From: Gammaproteobacteria bacterium
Lineage (GTDB): Bacteria; Pseudomonadota; Gammaproteobacteria; QNFN01
Assembly (NCBI GenBank): GCA_003645555.1
Contig: QNFN01000107.1
Span: 1 to 6,706, forward strand
Length of the DNA: 6,706 nt
Reading direction: 5' to 3'
Shown here in pieces: positions 1 to 5,978 of this stretch; position 1 is the first letter of the stretch; each line of letters opens with the position of its first letter. A program made the position numbers and the translations under genes. The notes beneath the pieces were generated by a model. It was not told the origin of the DNA, made no database searches, and worked only from the letters and a program-made list of their open reading frames with translations.

Positions 1-142
1 CATGAACTCGTATCTGGCGCCCAGAATGTCCAGCTTATTCGTTGCAAAGCTTCGCAATAGCTAGCTATTGCGTGCGTTTTGCGCTTCAAATCTGAACATT
101 CTGAAGCTCAATCTACTTCGTCCAGACTTAATCAGCGGTTCC
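1..142 (-). mobile_element. MITE-like palindromic element, left copy (partial at window edge)
   Basis: This is an inverted copy of the element at 2290-2448. Reverse-complemented, it aligns without gaps to 2290-2431 with about 13 mismatches in 142 positions (hand count, about 91%). Its inner terminal repeat ends at 142 with ggttcc. The other end lies beyond base 1, so about 17 bp and any target duplication are not visible. It has no coding capacity of its own and is visibly more A/T-rich than the neighbouring genes. A short plus-strand reading frame starting at 68 runs out of it and looks fortuitous. The structure (terminal inverted repeats, internal palindromes, no transposase) is that of a miniature inverted-repeat transposable element moved in trans. 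I cannot assign the parent insertion-sequence family with certainty. Confidence 0.85.
53..72. repeat. Perfect 20-bp palindrome at the centre of the left element
   Basis: CGCAATAGCTAGCTATTGCG equals its own reverse complement. It lies near the middle of the left element. Outside it, cagaatgtccag (22-33) and ctgaacattctg (92-103) form a second inverted pair (11 of 12), so the element is nested palindromes around a central axis. The corresponding stretch of the right copy (about 2370-2389) carries two substitutions and is no longer perfect. Confidence 0.85.
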
Positions 143-197
143 CAGGTGCGATCACTGGCGGAAAGACCAGGCAAATACCGCCAATTGAGACAACCAG

Positions 198-608
198 CTA
201 CCACCAACGGCGTGGTGCGAAATCGCGATGGTCACGAAGCCGAAACGGGTGACGGACCACGGGCGCAGGCCAATGCCTGGTTACGGTCCGGCGAAGCGCG
301 CGGTGCCTGACCTGGCCACGCTTGATACCCCGATCGAAACCATTGACGTGACCGCGCCCGCGATGCCAGTCGCGATCCGACGGCCCCTGTTCGTGATGGT
401 GAAGCCGGTGACGCCAGCGGCCGTTGCGTATTTCGCGCCGGCCGTCGATACGCCAACTCCTGTCGAAGGTGGCCAGTGCGACGGTCGGTGGCACGGCCAG
501 CACCTCGAGTCCGGGCCCGGTATCGCCACGGTGATCAGCTGAAACGACCGTCGGCAGTGTGAGCAGAGCGGCCAGTGCAGATAGTGAAAAAAGGCGAGTG
601 TGTCTCAT
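198..608 (-). CDS. Small secreted Arg/His-rich protein of unknown function
   Basis: This encodes 136 residues. The first 24 form a Sec signal peptide: a basic start (MRHTR), a hydrophobic core of Leu/Ala and a cleavage site after VVSA. The mature part is very basic and rich in Arg, His and Trp, with stretches such as RWRHRLHHH and a WW C-terminus, so it should be a small cationic periplasmic or secreted protein. The start is supported by AGGAGA at 616-621, seven bases upstream of the ATG. The gene lies 159 bp downstream of the WD40-cytochrome gene on the same strand, so it could be co-transcribed or have its own promoter. I recognise no family, and metal or anion binding would be a guess from composition. 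Overlapping open frames exist on both strands, including a 104-codon plus-strand frame with high GC at third positions. The signal peptide plus ribosome site favour this frame, but not decisively. Confidence 0.55.
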   Translation of the reverse strand: MRHTRLFSLSALAALLTLPTVVSADHRGDTGPGLEVLAVPPTVALATFDRSWRIDGRREIRNGRWRHRLHHHEQGPSDRDWHRGRGHVNGFDRGIKRGQVRHRALRRTVTRHWPAPVVRHPFRLRDHRDFAPRRWW

Positions 609-767
609 CTACGAGTCTCCTGTGCTCATCGTGACGCTCACAGGAATACCTGACCGGGACTGAATGGCACCTGAACCACTCGGCACCACCACCAGGGAGC
701 AGGTCGTTGCCGTTCCGGCCGACCGTGCTCATGGCGTAGAACGACCCACTTCTGGGCCAGGTAGCGG

Positions 768-2117
768 TCAGTCGAGGGTCGGCCCGGTGAGGACGCGCAG
801 GTAGGCGATCAGCGCCGCGAGACGTTCGGGATCAGAGATCTTCTGTACCGGCATCTTGGTGCCGGGCAGGTAGATGTCGGGCCCCTCGGCAAACAGGGCG
901 CGCAGCGTCTCGTCATTCCAGACCAGGTGCGACTGCCGCAGCGCCGAAGAGTAGCGGTAGCCGTCGACACTGCCCGCCTGACGTCCGAACAGACCGACGA
1001 AATGGGGGCCTGAACGAGCTGGCTCGTCAGTGCTCAGGGCGTGGCAGGCGGCACACTTGCGGAACATCCGCGGTCCGGGCTCGTCGCTATCCAGCCAGGG
1101 CTCGGGGCGGCCCGTGTCCGCCACCGGGATACCTATGCGATCACCGGTCGCCCGGTGCCAGACCCGCAGTGAGGCATCGGATCCGGCGGTCACGGCGAAG
1201 CGCCCGTCCGGAGTGACACCGACCGACCAGGCAGGGCCGTCATGCGCCGACAACTCGCCACGCAACGCACCACTGGCAACATCCCAGTCGCGCAACCGGC
1301 CATCGTGGCCGATGCTGACCAGCGTGGTGTCATCATCGATAAGTTGCAGGCGGTAAACCGGGCCGTCGTGACCGACAAAGTGACGCACCGCGCGCCGCTG
1401 GTCGATATCCCACAGCCAGAGGGAGCCATCCAGCGCCGCACTGAGCAGTCGTTTGCCGTCACGGGTGGCCAGCAGGCAGGTAACCGGCAGGCCGTGACCG
1501 ATGAACTCGGCATCGACGTAGCCATCGCTCTTGTCCCGGCGCAGCAACTGGCCGTCCTGGTGGCCGCTGTAGAGCGCATCGTCGACATCGAAGACCAGGG
1601 CATTGGCATTGCTCTGCAGCGGCCAGCGCGCCTTCAGGGTGAGGTCGTCGAGCGACCAGAGGGCAAGCGTACGGTCCCAGCCGGCCGTAGCCAGGATGCG
1701 ACCGTCGTTGGAGACAGCAAGTGTAATGAGTTGACTGGTGTGCGCCGCCACCTCGCGAAGTGGCCGTCGCCGCTCAAGATCCCAGAGGATCAGCTTGCCG
1801 TCACCACCACCGGTCAGGGCACGCTTGCCATCGGGGAGGAAGGTGACAATGTTGACCGGGGCATCGTGCCCCTGCAGGACCGCAAGCTCGCTCTGGGTGC
1901 CGAATTCCCAGAGCCGTACCGAGTAATCGAACCCGCCACTCAGCAGGCGGCTGCCGTCGGGTGACAGCGCCAGGGTGCGGACCGGACCGCCGTGACCGAG
2001 AAAATCGGCACTTGCCGGCATCACCAACCAGAATGCCAGGCACGCCACAAGCCAGTGAACCGGGCGCACGGCCAGCGTCCACGTGATGATCGAATCTTTG
2101 CCGGAGCGCGCAGCCAT
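768..2117 (-). CDS. Exported WD40 beta-propeller fused to a monohaem cytochrome c domain
   Basis: This encodes 449 residues. Residues 18-37 are a hydrophobic export signal ending PASA, which would place the protein in the periplasm. Seven WD40 repeats follow, at about 41-72, 83-113, 125-155, 165-195, 207-238, 249-280 and 291-321, most with the GH...LWD pattern. This is the right number for one closed seven-bladed propeller; repeat 4 is the most degenerate. The C-terminal domain (about 345-445) is a class I cytochrome c: haem motif CAACH at 355-359, GPHFVGLFGRQAG at 370-382, and the likely axial Met422 in GTKMP. Such domains carry electrons, and the propeller presumably docks a partner protein. 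Related WD40-cytochrome fusions are, to my knowledge, known in proteobacteria without a firmly assigned role. The ATG at 2117 gives a full signal peptide, but the upstream ribosome site (GGGAC) is weak. A promoter lies immediately upstream. The mature domains are complete, so the gene looks intact. Confidence 0.92.
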   Translation of the reverse strand: MAARSGKDSIITWTLAVRPVHWLVACLAFWLVMPASADFLGHGGPVRTLALSPDGSRLLSGGFDYSVRLWEFGTQSELAVLQGHDAPVNIVTFLPDGKRALTGGGDGKLILWDLERRRPLREVAAHTSQLITLAVSNDGRILATAGWDRTLALWSLDDLTLKARWPLQSNANALVFDVDDALYSGHQDGQLLRRDKSDGYVDAEFIGHGLPVTCLLATRDGKRLLSAALDGSLWLWDIDQRRAVRHFVGHDGPVYRLQLIDDDTTLVSIGHDGRLRDWDVASGALRGELSAHDGPAWSVGVTPDGRFAVTAGSDASLRVWHRATGDRIGIPVADTGRPEPWLDSDEPGPRMFRKCAACHALSTDEPARSGPHFVGLFGRQAGSVDGYRYSSALRQSHLVWNDETLRALFAEGPDIYLPGTKMPVQKISDPERLAALIAYLRVLTGPTLD

Positions 2118-2146
2118 GGTTGCGTCCCGTCGTCAAAACGACATGA

Positions 2147-2175
2147 CATATAGCAAGACTCAGGCCGACTCACAA
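2147..2175 (-). promoter_or_regulatory. Predicted sigma-70 promoter of the WD40-cytochrome gene
   Basis: Read on the minus strand, TTGTGA (2175-2170) and TATATG (2152-2147) are separated by exactly 17 bp. A TG one base before the -10 box makes it an extended -10. Each hexamer matches the consensus at four of six positions. Transcription would start near 2140, leaving a leader of about 23 bases before the ATG at 2117. It sits just downstream of the terminator at 2196-2222, so the cytochrome gene is probably transcribed independently of the synthetase gene. Confidence 0.55.
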
Positions 2176-2195
2176 CCCTGAAACGTGATGGAAAT

Positions 2196-2222
2196 AAAAA
2201 AAGAGGGCCGCGACGCGGCCCT
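2196..2222 (-). terminator. Intrinsic terminator reading on the minus strand
   Basis: AGGGCCGC (2204-2211) and GCGGCCCT (2215-2222) form a perfect 8-bp GC-rich stem with a three-base loop. On the minus strand the stem is followed after one base by seven U residues (complement of the A run 2196-2202) and then AUUU. There is no U tract in the plus direction. It would stop transcripts coming from the synthetase gene (stop at 2500) before they reach the cytochrome promoter. It lies 278 bp past that stop codon, but 159 bp of that distance is the inserted element at 2290-2448, so the ancestral distance was about 115 bp. Confidence 0.85.
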
Positions 2223-2285
2223 GAACAGTCAGGAGGAAATGCAGCCTTCACAACACAAGACCCGTGATCCAGGCTCTTCATTACA

Positions 2286-2452
2286 CTTAGGAACCTCTGA
2301 TTAAGTCTGGACGAAGTAGATGGTGCTTCAGAATGTTCAGATTTGAGGCGCCAAGCGCACGTAATAGCGAGCTATTGCGAAGCCTGGCAACGCTAAAGCT
2401 GGACATTCTGGGCGCCAGATACGAGTTCATGACTTGATCAGAGGTTCCCTTA
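2286..2452. repeat. Terminal inverted repeats and CTTA target duplication of the right element
   Basis: The left end GGAACCTCTGATTAAGTC (2290-2307) and the reverse complement of the right end (2431-2448) agree at 17 of 18 positions. The bases directly outside are CTTA on both sides (2286-2289 and 2449-2452), as expected for a 4-bp target duplication. Four-base duplications occur in several insertion-sequence families, including parts of IS5, so this alone does not name the parent element. Confidence 0.8.
2290..2448 (+). mobile_element. MITE-like palindromic element, right copy (complete, 159 bp)
   Basis: This is a complete non-autonomous element with terminal inverted repeats, an inner inverted pair (cagaatgttcag at about 2329-2340 and ctggacattctg at 2399-2410) and a central imperfect palindrome around 2370-2389. 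It encodes no transposase or other convincing protein. It lies 51 bp beyond the stop codon of the acyl-CoA synthetase and upstream, in gene order, of the terminator at 2196-2222, so it probably landed in that gene's 3' untranslated region. If transcribed, it could fold into a long hairpin in the synthetase mRNA tail. The near-identical inverted copy at the left edge shows that the element is repeated in this genome. Confidence 0.88.
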
Positions 2453-2499
2453 TGCGATCGATGCCGTACTCGAGGCGTGCTTCATGTCTTTGCCTGCCG

Positions 2500-4467
2500 T
2501 CAGAGGACAGCCTGACCCGCCGCCACTCGCGCCTTCAGCGCCTCGACCGCTTCGGGATTGAGCAGGGCTGCAAGATCGCCGGGGTCGCGCCCCTCGAATA
2601 CGGCACGGACCACGCGCCGCATCACCTTCTGGCTACGCGTTTTCGGCAACGCATCGACGAAGACGATCCACGCCGGGCGATACGGGGCGCCGAGACCGTC
2701 AACCACGGCGGCAGCCAGGGCCGCGGCCAGTTCGGGGCCTGCCGCCTCGCCGGCGGCCGGGACCACCGCGAGGGCCACCGCCTGTCCCTTGACCGGGTCG
2801 GTGATACCGCAGGCGGCGGCCTCGACGACCCGCCCGGTCGCCAGCAACCGCGACTCGATCTCGGCCGGTCCGGTGCGCTTGCCGGCAAGCTTGATGGTGT
2901 CGTCGGAACGGCCGTGGATGTACCACATGCCCTCGGCATCGCGGCTGGCCCAGTCACCATGCACCCAGAGGCCCGGCAACGTCCGCCAGTAGCTGTCGAG
3001 GTAACGCTCCGGGTCGCGCCAGAGCCCGCGAGTCAGGCCGATCGACGGCTGCCGCAGCACCAGTTCACCAACCTCGCCGTCCGCCACACTCCGCCCTTCC
3101 GGGTCGACAATATCGGCCCCCATGCCGAGACACGGTCCGGCGAAGGCGCACGGTTTCAGCGGATGCAGCGGGGTGCCGGTGAGGATGCCCCAGCCGATCT
3201 CGGTACCGCCACTTACGTTGAGGATCGGCACCCGACCGCGACAGACGTGCTCGAAAAACCAGCGCCAGGAGTCTGGATTCCATGGCTCACCCGACGAGAC
3301 GACGATGCGCAGGCTGTCCAGGTCCGCCGCCGCGACCGGCCCGGCGCCGTGGCGCATCAGGGCCCGAGCCACGGTCGGCGCCAGCCCCAGGTAGCTGACC
3401 CGGTGACGCTCGACCAGCCGCCACAGACGCCCGGGATCGGGCCAGTCGGGCGTCCCTTCGGCCAACACCAGGGTGCCACCTAGAAAAGTGGATACCACGC
3501 CCTGCATCGGGCCGACCACCCAGCCCATGTCCGACATCCACAGGAAACGGTCACCGGCGTGGAAATCGAGTGACAGGCCAAAATCGGCGGTGAGCTTGGC
3601 CAGGAATCCACAGTGGGTGTGGACCGTCCCCTTCGCCTTGCCAGTCGTACCCGATGTGTAGATCAGCATGAACGGCGTATCGGCCGGGAGTGCCAGCGGT
3701 GCCCAGGTTTCCGGGGCCTGCGCACAGAGCGCACGCCAGTCCCGGTCCCGCCCGGGGTCCCAACCGTCCGGGTCAGCACCCGCGTCTTCACCGTCGCGCA
3801 ACACCAGCGTCCGGCGCAGCGTGGGTACCCGCACGGCAATGGCATCGGCAACCAGTTTCAATGCGATCTTGCGACCACGCCGGCGGGTCGATTCGGCGGT
3901 CAGCAATGCCACCGCGCCAGCATCGTTCAGGCGGTCGGCGGCGGCCTCGGCAGCAAACCCGGAGAACAGCGGCACCACGATGCCGCCAATGGCCGCGATG
4001 GCGAAAAACGCCGCGAACGTTTCCGGAAGCAACGGCAGGTAGAGACCAACCGCATCGCCTGTGCCGATCCCTTCGTCACGCAGCACGTGGGCCAGACGCG
4101 CCGTCTCGGCCCGCAGTTCGGCCCGGCTCCAGCGACGCACCGCACCTTCTTCGCTCTCCCATACCACGGCATCCATAGTCTCGTCGTAACGCCCAGGATC
4201 CAGGCAGTTGGCGGCAAGGTTGGTCTCGCCGCCAACACACCAGCGGGTCCACGGGGCACCGTCGCCACTGTCCATGACCTTCTGGTAAGGGGTGGTGAAG
4301 GTGATGCCGAAATTATCGATGATCGTGTTCCAGAACCACTCCGGATCGGCCGTCGAGCGTGCCAACAGGGCGTCGTAATCGGTCATGCCGTGACGGGAGA
4401 TGAACGCGGTCAACGTTGCATTGGCGACGGTCCGCGCATCCGGCTGCCAGGCATAGGGGGCGGTCAT
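2500..4467 (-). CDS. AMP-forming acyl-CoA synthetase of the acetyl-CoA synthetase type
   Basis: The 655 residues match the usual length of bacterial acetyl-CoA synthetase (about 650). The enzyme should activate a carboxylic acid with ATP to an acyl-adenylate and pass it to CoA in the cytoplasm. Motifs in order are an Acs-like N-terminal region (DPEWFWN near 41-47, RWCVGGETNLAANCLD at 75-90), the phosphate loop YTSGTTGKAKG at 270-280, GWVVG at 315-319, SGGTEIG at 419-425, HGDW at 503-506, the hinge GRSDDTIKLAGKR at 519-531 and the catalytic Lys614 in KTRSQKVMRR. Two positions depart from acetyl-CoA synthetase. The pocket Trp (Trp414 in the Salmonella enzyme, WWQTE) aligns with Gly420. The Gly before the catalytic Lys is Gln613. 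The wider pocket suggests an acid longer than acetate, but the substrate cannot be read from sequence. The start is supported by GGAGA seven bases upstream. The gene is divergent from the ferredoxin-reductase gene. Confidence 0.9.
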   Translation of the reverse strand: MTAPYAWQPDARTVANATLTAFISRHGMTDYDALLARSTADPEWFWNTIIDNFGITFTTPYQKVMDSGDGAPWTRWCVGGETNLAANCLDPGRYDETMDAVVWESEEGAVRRWSRAELRAETARLAHVLRDEGIGTGDAVGLYLPLLPETFAAFFAIAAIGGIVVPLFSGFAAEAAADRLNDAGAVALLTAESTRRRGRKIALKLVADAIAVRVPTLRRTLVLRDGEDAGADPDGWDPGRDRDWRALCAQAPETWAPLALPADTPFMLIYTSGTTGKAKGTVHTHCGFLAKLTADFGLSLDFHAGDRFLWMSDMGWVVGPMQGVVSTFLGGTLVLAEGTPDWPDPGRLWRLVERHRVSYLGLAPTVARALMRHGAGPVAAADLDSLRIVVSSGEPWNPDSWRWFFEHVCRGRVPILNVSGGTEIGWGILTGTPLHPLKPCAFAGPCLGMGADIVDPEGRSVADGEVGELVLRQPSIGLTRGLWRDPERYLDSYWRTLPGLWVHGDWASRDAEGMWYIHGRSDDTIKLAGKRTGPAEIESRLLATGRVVEAAACGITDPVKGQAVALAVVPAAGEAAGPELAAALAAAVVDGLGAPYRPAWIVFVDALPKTRSQKVMRRVVRAVFEGRDPGDLAALLNPEAVEALKARVAAGQAVL

Positions 4468-4500
4468 GGGCCAGTCTCCGTAACAAGTCCAGTGCGCTCA

Positions 4501-4530
4501 ATTATGGTCACGGCCAGGCACCGCGGCCAA
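4501..4530 (-). promoter_or_regulatory. Predicted promoter of the acyl-CoA synthetase gene
   Basis: On the minus strand, TTGGCC (4530-4525) and CATAAT (4506-4501) are 18 bp apart. The -10 box matches at five of six positions and the -35 box at four. Transcription would begin near 4494, giving a leader of about 27 bases that contains the GGAGA ribosome site. It shares the short divergent gap with the promoter of the plus-strand reductase gene, so one regulator could act on both. Confidence 0.5.
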
Positions 4531-4553
4531 TGAATAAGTGGGGTATATGGGTG

Positions 4554-4571
4554 ATGCTATCCTCATCCGTA
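4554..4571 (+). promoter_or_regulatory. Possible extended -10 promoter giving a leaderless reductase mRNA
   Basis: TGCTATCCT (4555-4563) fits an extended -10 element (TGnTATnnT). A start site seven to eight bases downstream falls at about 4570-4571, exactly on the ATG favoured for the reductase. No good -35 box is seen at 16-18 bp and no Shine-Dalgarno sequence precedes that ATG. Both fit a leaderless transcript but also make the promoter call uncertain. Confidence 0.35.
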
Positions 4572-5566
4572 TGACGCACCGGGTGCGTATCGAACCCTCC
4601 GGCCGCGAATTCGACGTCGAGGGCGACGACACCCTCCTCGAAGGCGCCCTGCGTGCCGGCTTGGCCCTCGACTACGGTTGTGGCAATGGCAACTGCGGCC
4701 AGTGCCGCGCCCGCCTGCTCGCCGGTGAGGTGCGGCGCACCCGTCACCACGACTTCACCTTCGGCGAAGCCGAACTCCTTGACGGTGCGATCCTCGCCTG
4801 TGCCGTGGCACCGGCCAGCGACATCGTCATCGAGGCCGGTGAGGCCGACTCCGTCACGCAAATTCCACAACAGCGGGTCACCACCAGGTTGCTGGAGGTG
4901 CGAACACTCAGCGACGAGCTGGCCGCGGTGTCGCTGCGCCCGCCGCGCAGCCAACGTCTGCGCTTCCTCGCCGGCCAGCATGCAACACTCACCGCTGGCG
5001 ACCTGCCACCTCTCGAACTCGGCATCGCCAGTTGCCCATGCGAGGAGCTGCGCCTCGAGTTCCACGTCCCGCGGCTGGCCGACGCCCCGCTCACCGCGGC
5101 GCTGCTCGATGGCGACCTGCGTCACTCCACCCCCATTACCATCGATGGCCCACGCGGTGACTTTGTCCTCGACCGCGACTCCAATCGGTCGCTGGTCTTT
5201 ATCGCCATCGGCACCGGGTTCGCCCCGGTGCGCAGCCTGGTCGAGCATGCGCAGGCGCTGGAGCAGGCCCCGCACATCCACCTCGAACGCCTGCCGCTGG
5301 CACCGCACGGCCTCTACCTCGAAAACCTATGCCGCAGCTGGGTCGACGCCTTCGACGACTTCAGTTACACCGCCAGGGACGGCCCGGCAGGCCGTGATGA
5401 ACTGACCGATTTCGCAGCCACGTTCGCCAACAAGCACCTGGGCTCCGATGATTGCGCCCTGTTCATCGCCGGTCCGGCCCGGTTCGCCCAACCGTTGGCC
5501 GACGCACTCGCCGAACAATCAGCACAGGTTCCGTTACGCATCACTTCGGTGGGCTGCCCAGCCTGA
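4571..5566 (+). CDS. [2Fe-2S] ferredoxin domain fused to an FAD/NAD(P)H reductase module
   Basis: From the ATG at 4571 the protein has 331 residues. The N-terminal plant-type ferredoxin domain (1-90) has cluster ligands Cys37, Cys42, Cys45 and Cys77 (CGNGNCGQC, then ILAC). The flavin-binding barrel covers about 105-200 (FLAGQH at 132-137). The nucleotide-binding domain covers about 205-325, with GTGFAP at 214-219. The layout resembles CDP-6-deoxyglucoseen reductase and the reductase components of ring-hydroxylating oxygenases, which pass electrons from NAD(P)H through FAD to the iron-sulfur centre. Oddities: the usual flavin motif RxYS reads ELGIAS (149-154), and the usual CGP near the C-terminus reads AGP (300-302). 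No partner oxygenase or deoxysugar gene is present here, so the electron acceptor is unknown. In-frame GTG 4538 and ATG 4547 are alternative starts. ATG 4571 is preferred because MTHRVRIEPSG matches the usual family beginning, although no clear ribosome site precedes it. Confidence 0.85.
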   Translation: MTHRVRIEPSGREFDVEGDDTLLEGALRAGLALDYGCGNGNCGQCRARLLAGEVRRTRHHDFTFGEAELLDGAILACAVAPASDIVIEAGEADSVTQIPQQRVTTRLLEVRTLSDELAAVSLRPPRSQRLRFLAGQHATLTAGDLPPLELGIASCPCEELRLEFHVPRLADAPLTAALLDGDLRHSTPITIDGPRGDFVLDRDSNRSLVFIAIGTGFAPVRSLVEHAQALEQAPHIHLERLPLAPHGLYLENLCRSWVDAFDDFSYTARDGPAGRDELTDFAATFANKHLGSDDCALFIAGPARFAQPLADALAEQSAQVPLRITSVGCPA

Positions 5567-5583
5567 CACGGTGCGTCTATACT
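5555..5583 (+). promoter_or_regulatory. Possible promoter of the SHOCT lipoprotein gene
   Basis: TATACT at 5578-5583 is a good -10 box (five of six). At 17 bp upstream the -35 position reads TGCCCA (5555-5560), a weak match inside the 3' end of the reductase gene. Transcription would start near 5590, leaving a leader of about 47 bases. The 70-bp gap between the genes makes a separate promoter plausible, though read-through from the reductase is also possible. Confidence 0.4.
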
Positions 5584-5636
5584 CGCCTCGTGAACGGCCG
5601 CCATGGGCCAGCGCATGACGAATTAAATGGAGAAAA

Positions 5637-5858
5637 ATGATGAAGACGATGGGACTGAAAACTCTGGCCACTGCCGCGATCATATCCGTGACCCTGGCCC
5701 TCGGTGGCTGCGGTGGCGGTGGTGCCAAGACCGAGGTACGTGCTGAAACAACCACCACCGGTCAACAGCTTCTCGACCTGAAAAAAGCTTACGAGGCCGG
5801 TGCACTGACCGAGAAAGAGTACGAGAGCGAGCGCGAGAAGATTCTCGACCGCGAGTAA
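5637..5858 (+). CDS. Small SHOCT-domain lipoprotein
   Basis: This encodes 73 residues. Residues 1-24 are a lipoprotein signal with a basic start, a hydrophobic stretch and the lipobox LGGC with Cys25 as the lipidated residue. A Gly-rich linker follows. The C-terminal part (about 43-71, LLDLKKAYEAGALTEKEYESEREKIL) fits the SHOCT motif, a short helical hairpin with the typical acidic TEKEY turn. The motif is widespread at protein C-termini and is thought to mediate oligomerisation or binding, with no enzymatic role. The product should be anchored in the inner or outer membrane facing the periplasm. There are two adjacent ATG codons, at 5637 and 5640. GGAG at 5629-5632 is four bases from the first and seven from the second, so the second may be the one used. 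A strong hairpin follows the stop codon. Confidence 0.85.
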   Translation: MMKTMGLKTLATAAIISVTLALGGCGGGGAKTEVRAETTTTGQQLLDLKKAYEAGALTEKEYESEREKILDRE

Positions 5859-5866
5859 ACCTGCCA

Positions 5867-5899
5867 CCCGGCCTGGGCAGTAACCCCGCCCAGGCCGGG
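5867..5899 (+). terminator. GC-rich 12-bp hairpin after the lipoprotein gene
   Basis: CCCGGCCTGGGC (5867-5878) and GCCCAGGCCGGG (5888-5899) form a perfect 12-bp stem with a nine-base loop, starting nine bases after the TAA. No U run follows in either direction, so it is not a classical intrinsic terminator. It may still terminate or pause polymerase, or protect the 3' end of the lipoprotein mRNA. Confidence 0.55.
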
Positions 5900-5933
5900 C
5901 AGTCCAATCTGAACGACAACTCCCCGGCGTGGT

Positions 5934-5946
5934 CACATGGCATGTG
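5934..5946. repeat. Short inverted repeat upstream of the DUF3750 gene
   Basis: CACATG and CATGTG flank a single G, a perfect 6-1-6 inverted repeat 32 bp before the start of the next gene. It could be an operator half-site pair, but such short palindromes also arise by chance. I recognise no regulator for it. Confidence 0.25.
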
Positions 5947-5978
5947 CCTGCCTCCCCCGGCGGCCCCCTGGACCGCCT

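Noticed and set aside
148..190. Possible weak hairpin (TGGCGG/CCGCCA) downstream of the small secreted gene
   Set aside because: It has a six-bp stem, a loop of about 16 bases and no U tract, which is too weak to call a terminator.
228..542. Plus-strand open frame of 104 codons overlapping the small secreted protein gene
   Set aside because: Its third positions are GC-rich, so it is not absurd, but it lacks a ribosome site and any domain. The minus-strand frame has both a signal peptide and AGGAGA.
535..732. Minus-strand 65-codon frame upstream of the secreted protein
   Set aside because: It overlaps the start of the better-supported gene and has no recognisable feature or convincing ribosome site.
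1242..1964. Plus-strand open frame of 240 codons opposite the WD40 repeats
   Set aside because: It mirrors the repeat codons of a convincing WD40 protein and has no family features of its own.
2231..2303. AGGAGG followed by ATG and a 21-codon plus-strand frame running into the right element
   Set aside because: The spacing of two bases is too short for normal initiation, there is no promoter, and the frame ends by chance inside the element.
2434..3483. Long plus-strand open frame of 349 codons opposite the synthetase gene
   Set aside because: It is antisense to a clearly conserved enzyme, starts inside the mobile element and has a low-complexity Arg/Pro/Gly-rich translation. It is a by-product of GC-biased codons.
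3613..4533. Plus-strand open frame of 306 codons opposite the start of the synthetase gene
   Set aside because: It is the antisense shadow of conserved synthetase motifs, with no recognisable domain, signal or ribosome site.
4508..5308. Minus-strand open frame of 266 codons opposite the ferredoxin-reductase gene
   Set aside because: The plus-strand frame carries the cluster cysteines and GTGFAP motif. The antisense product has no motif.
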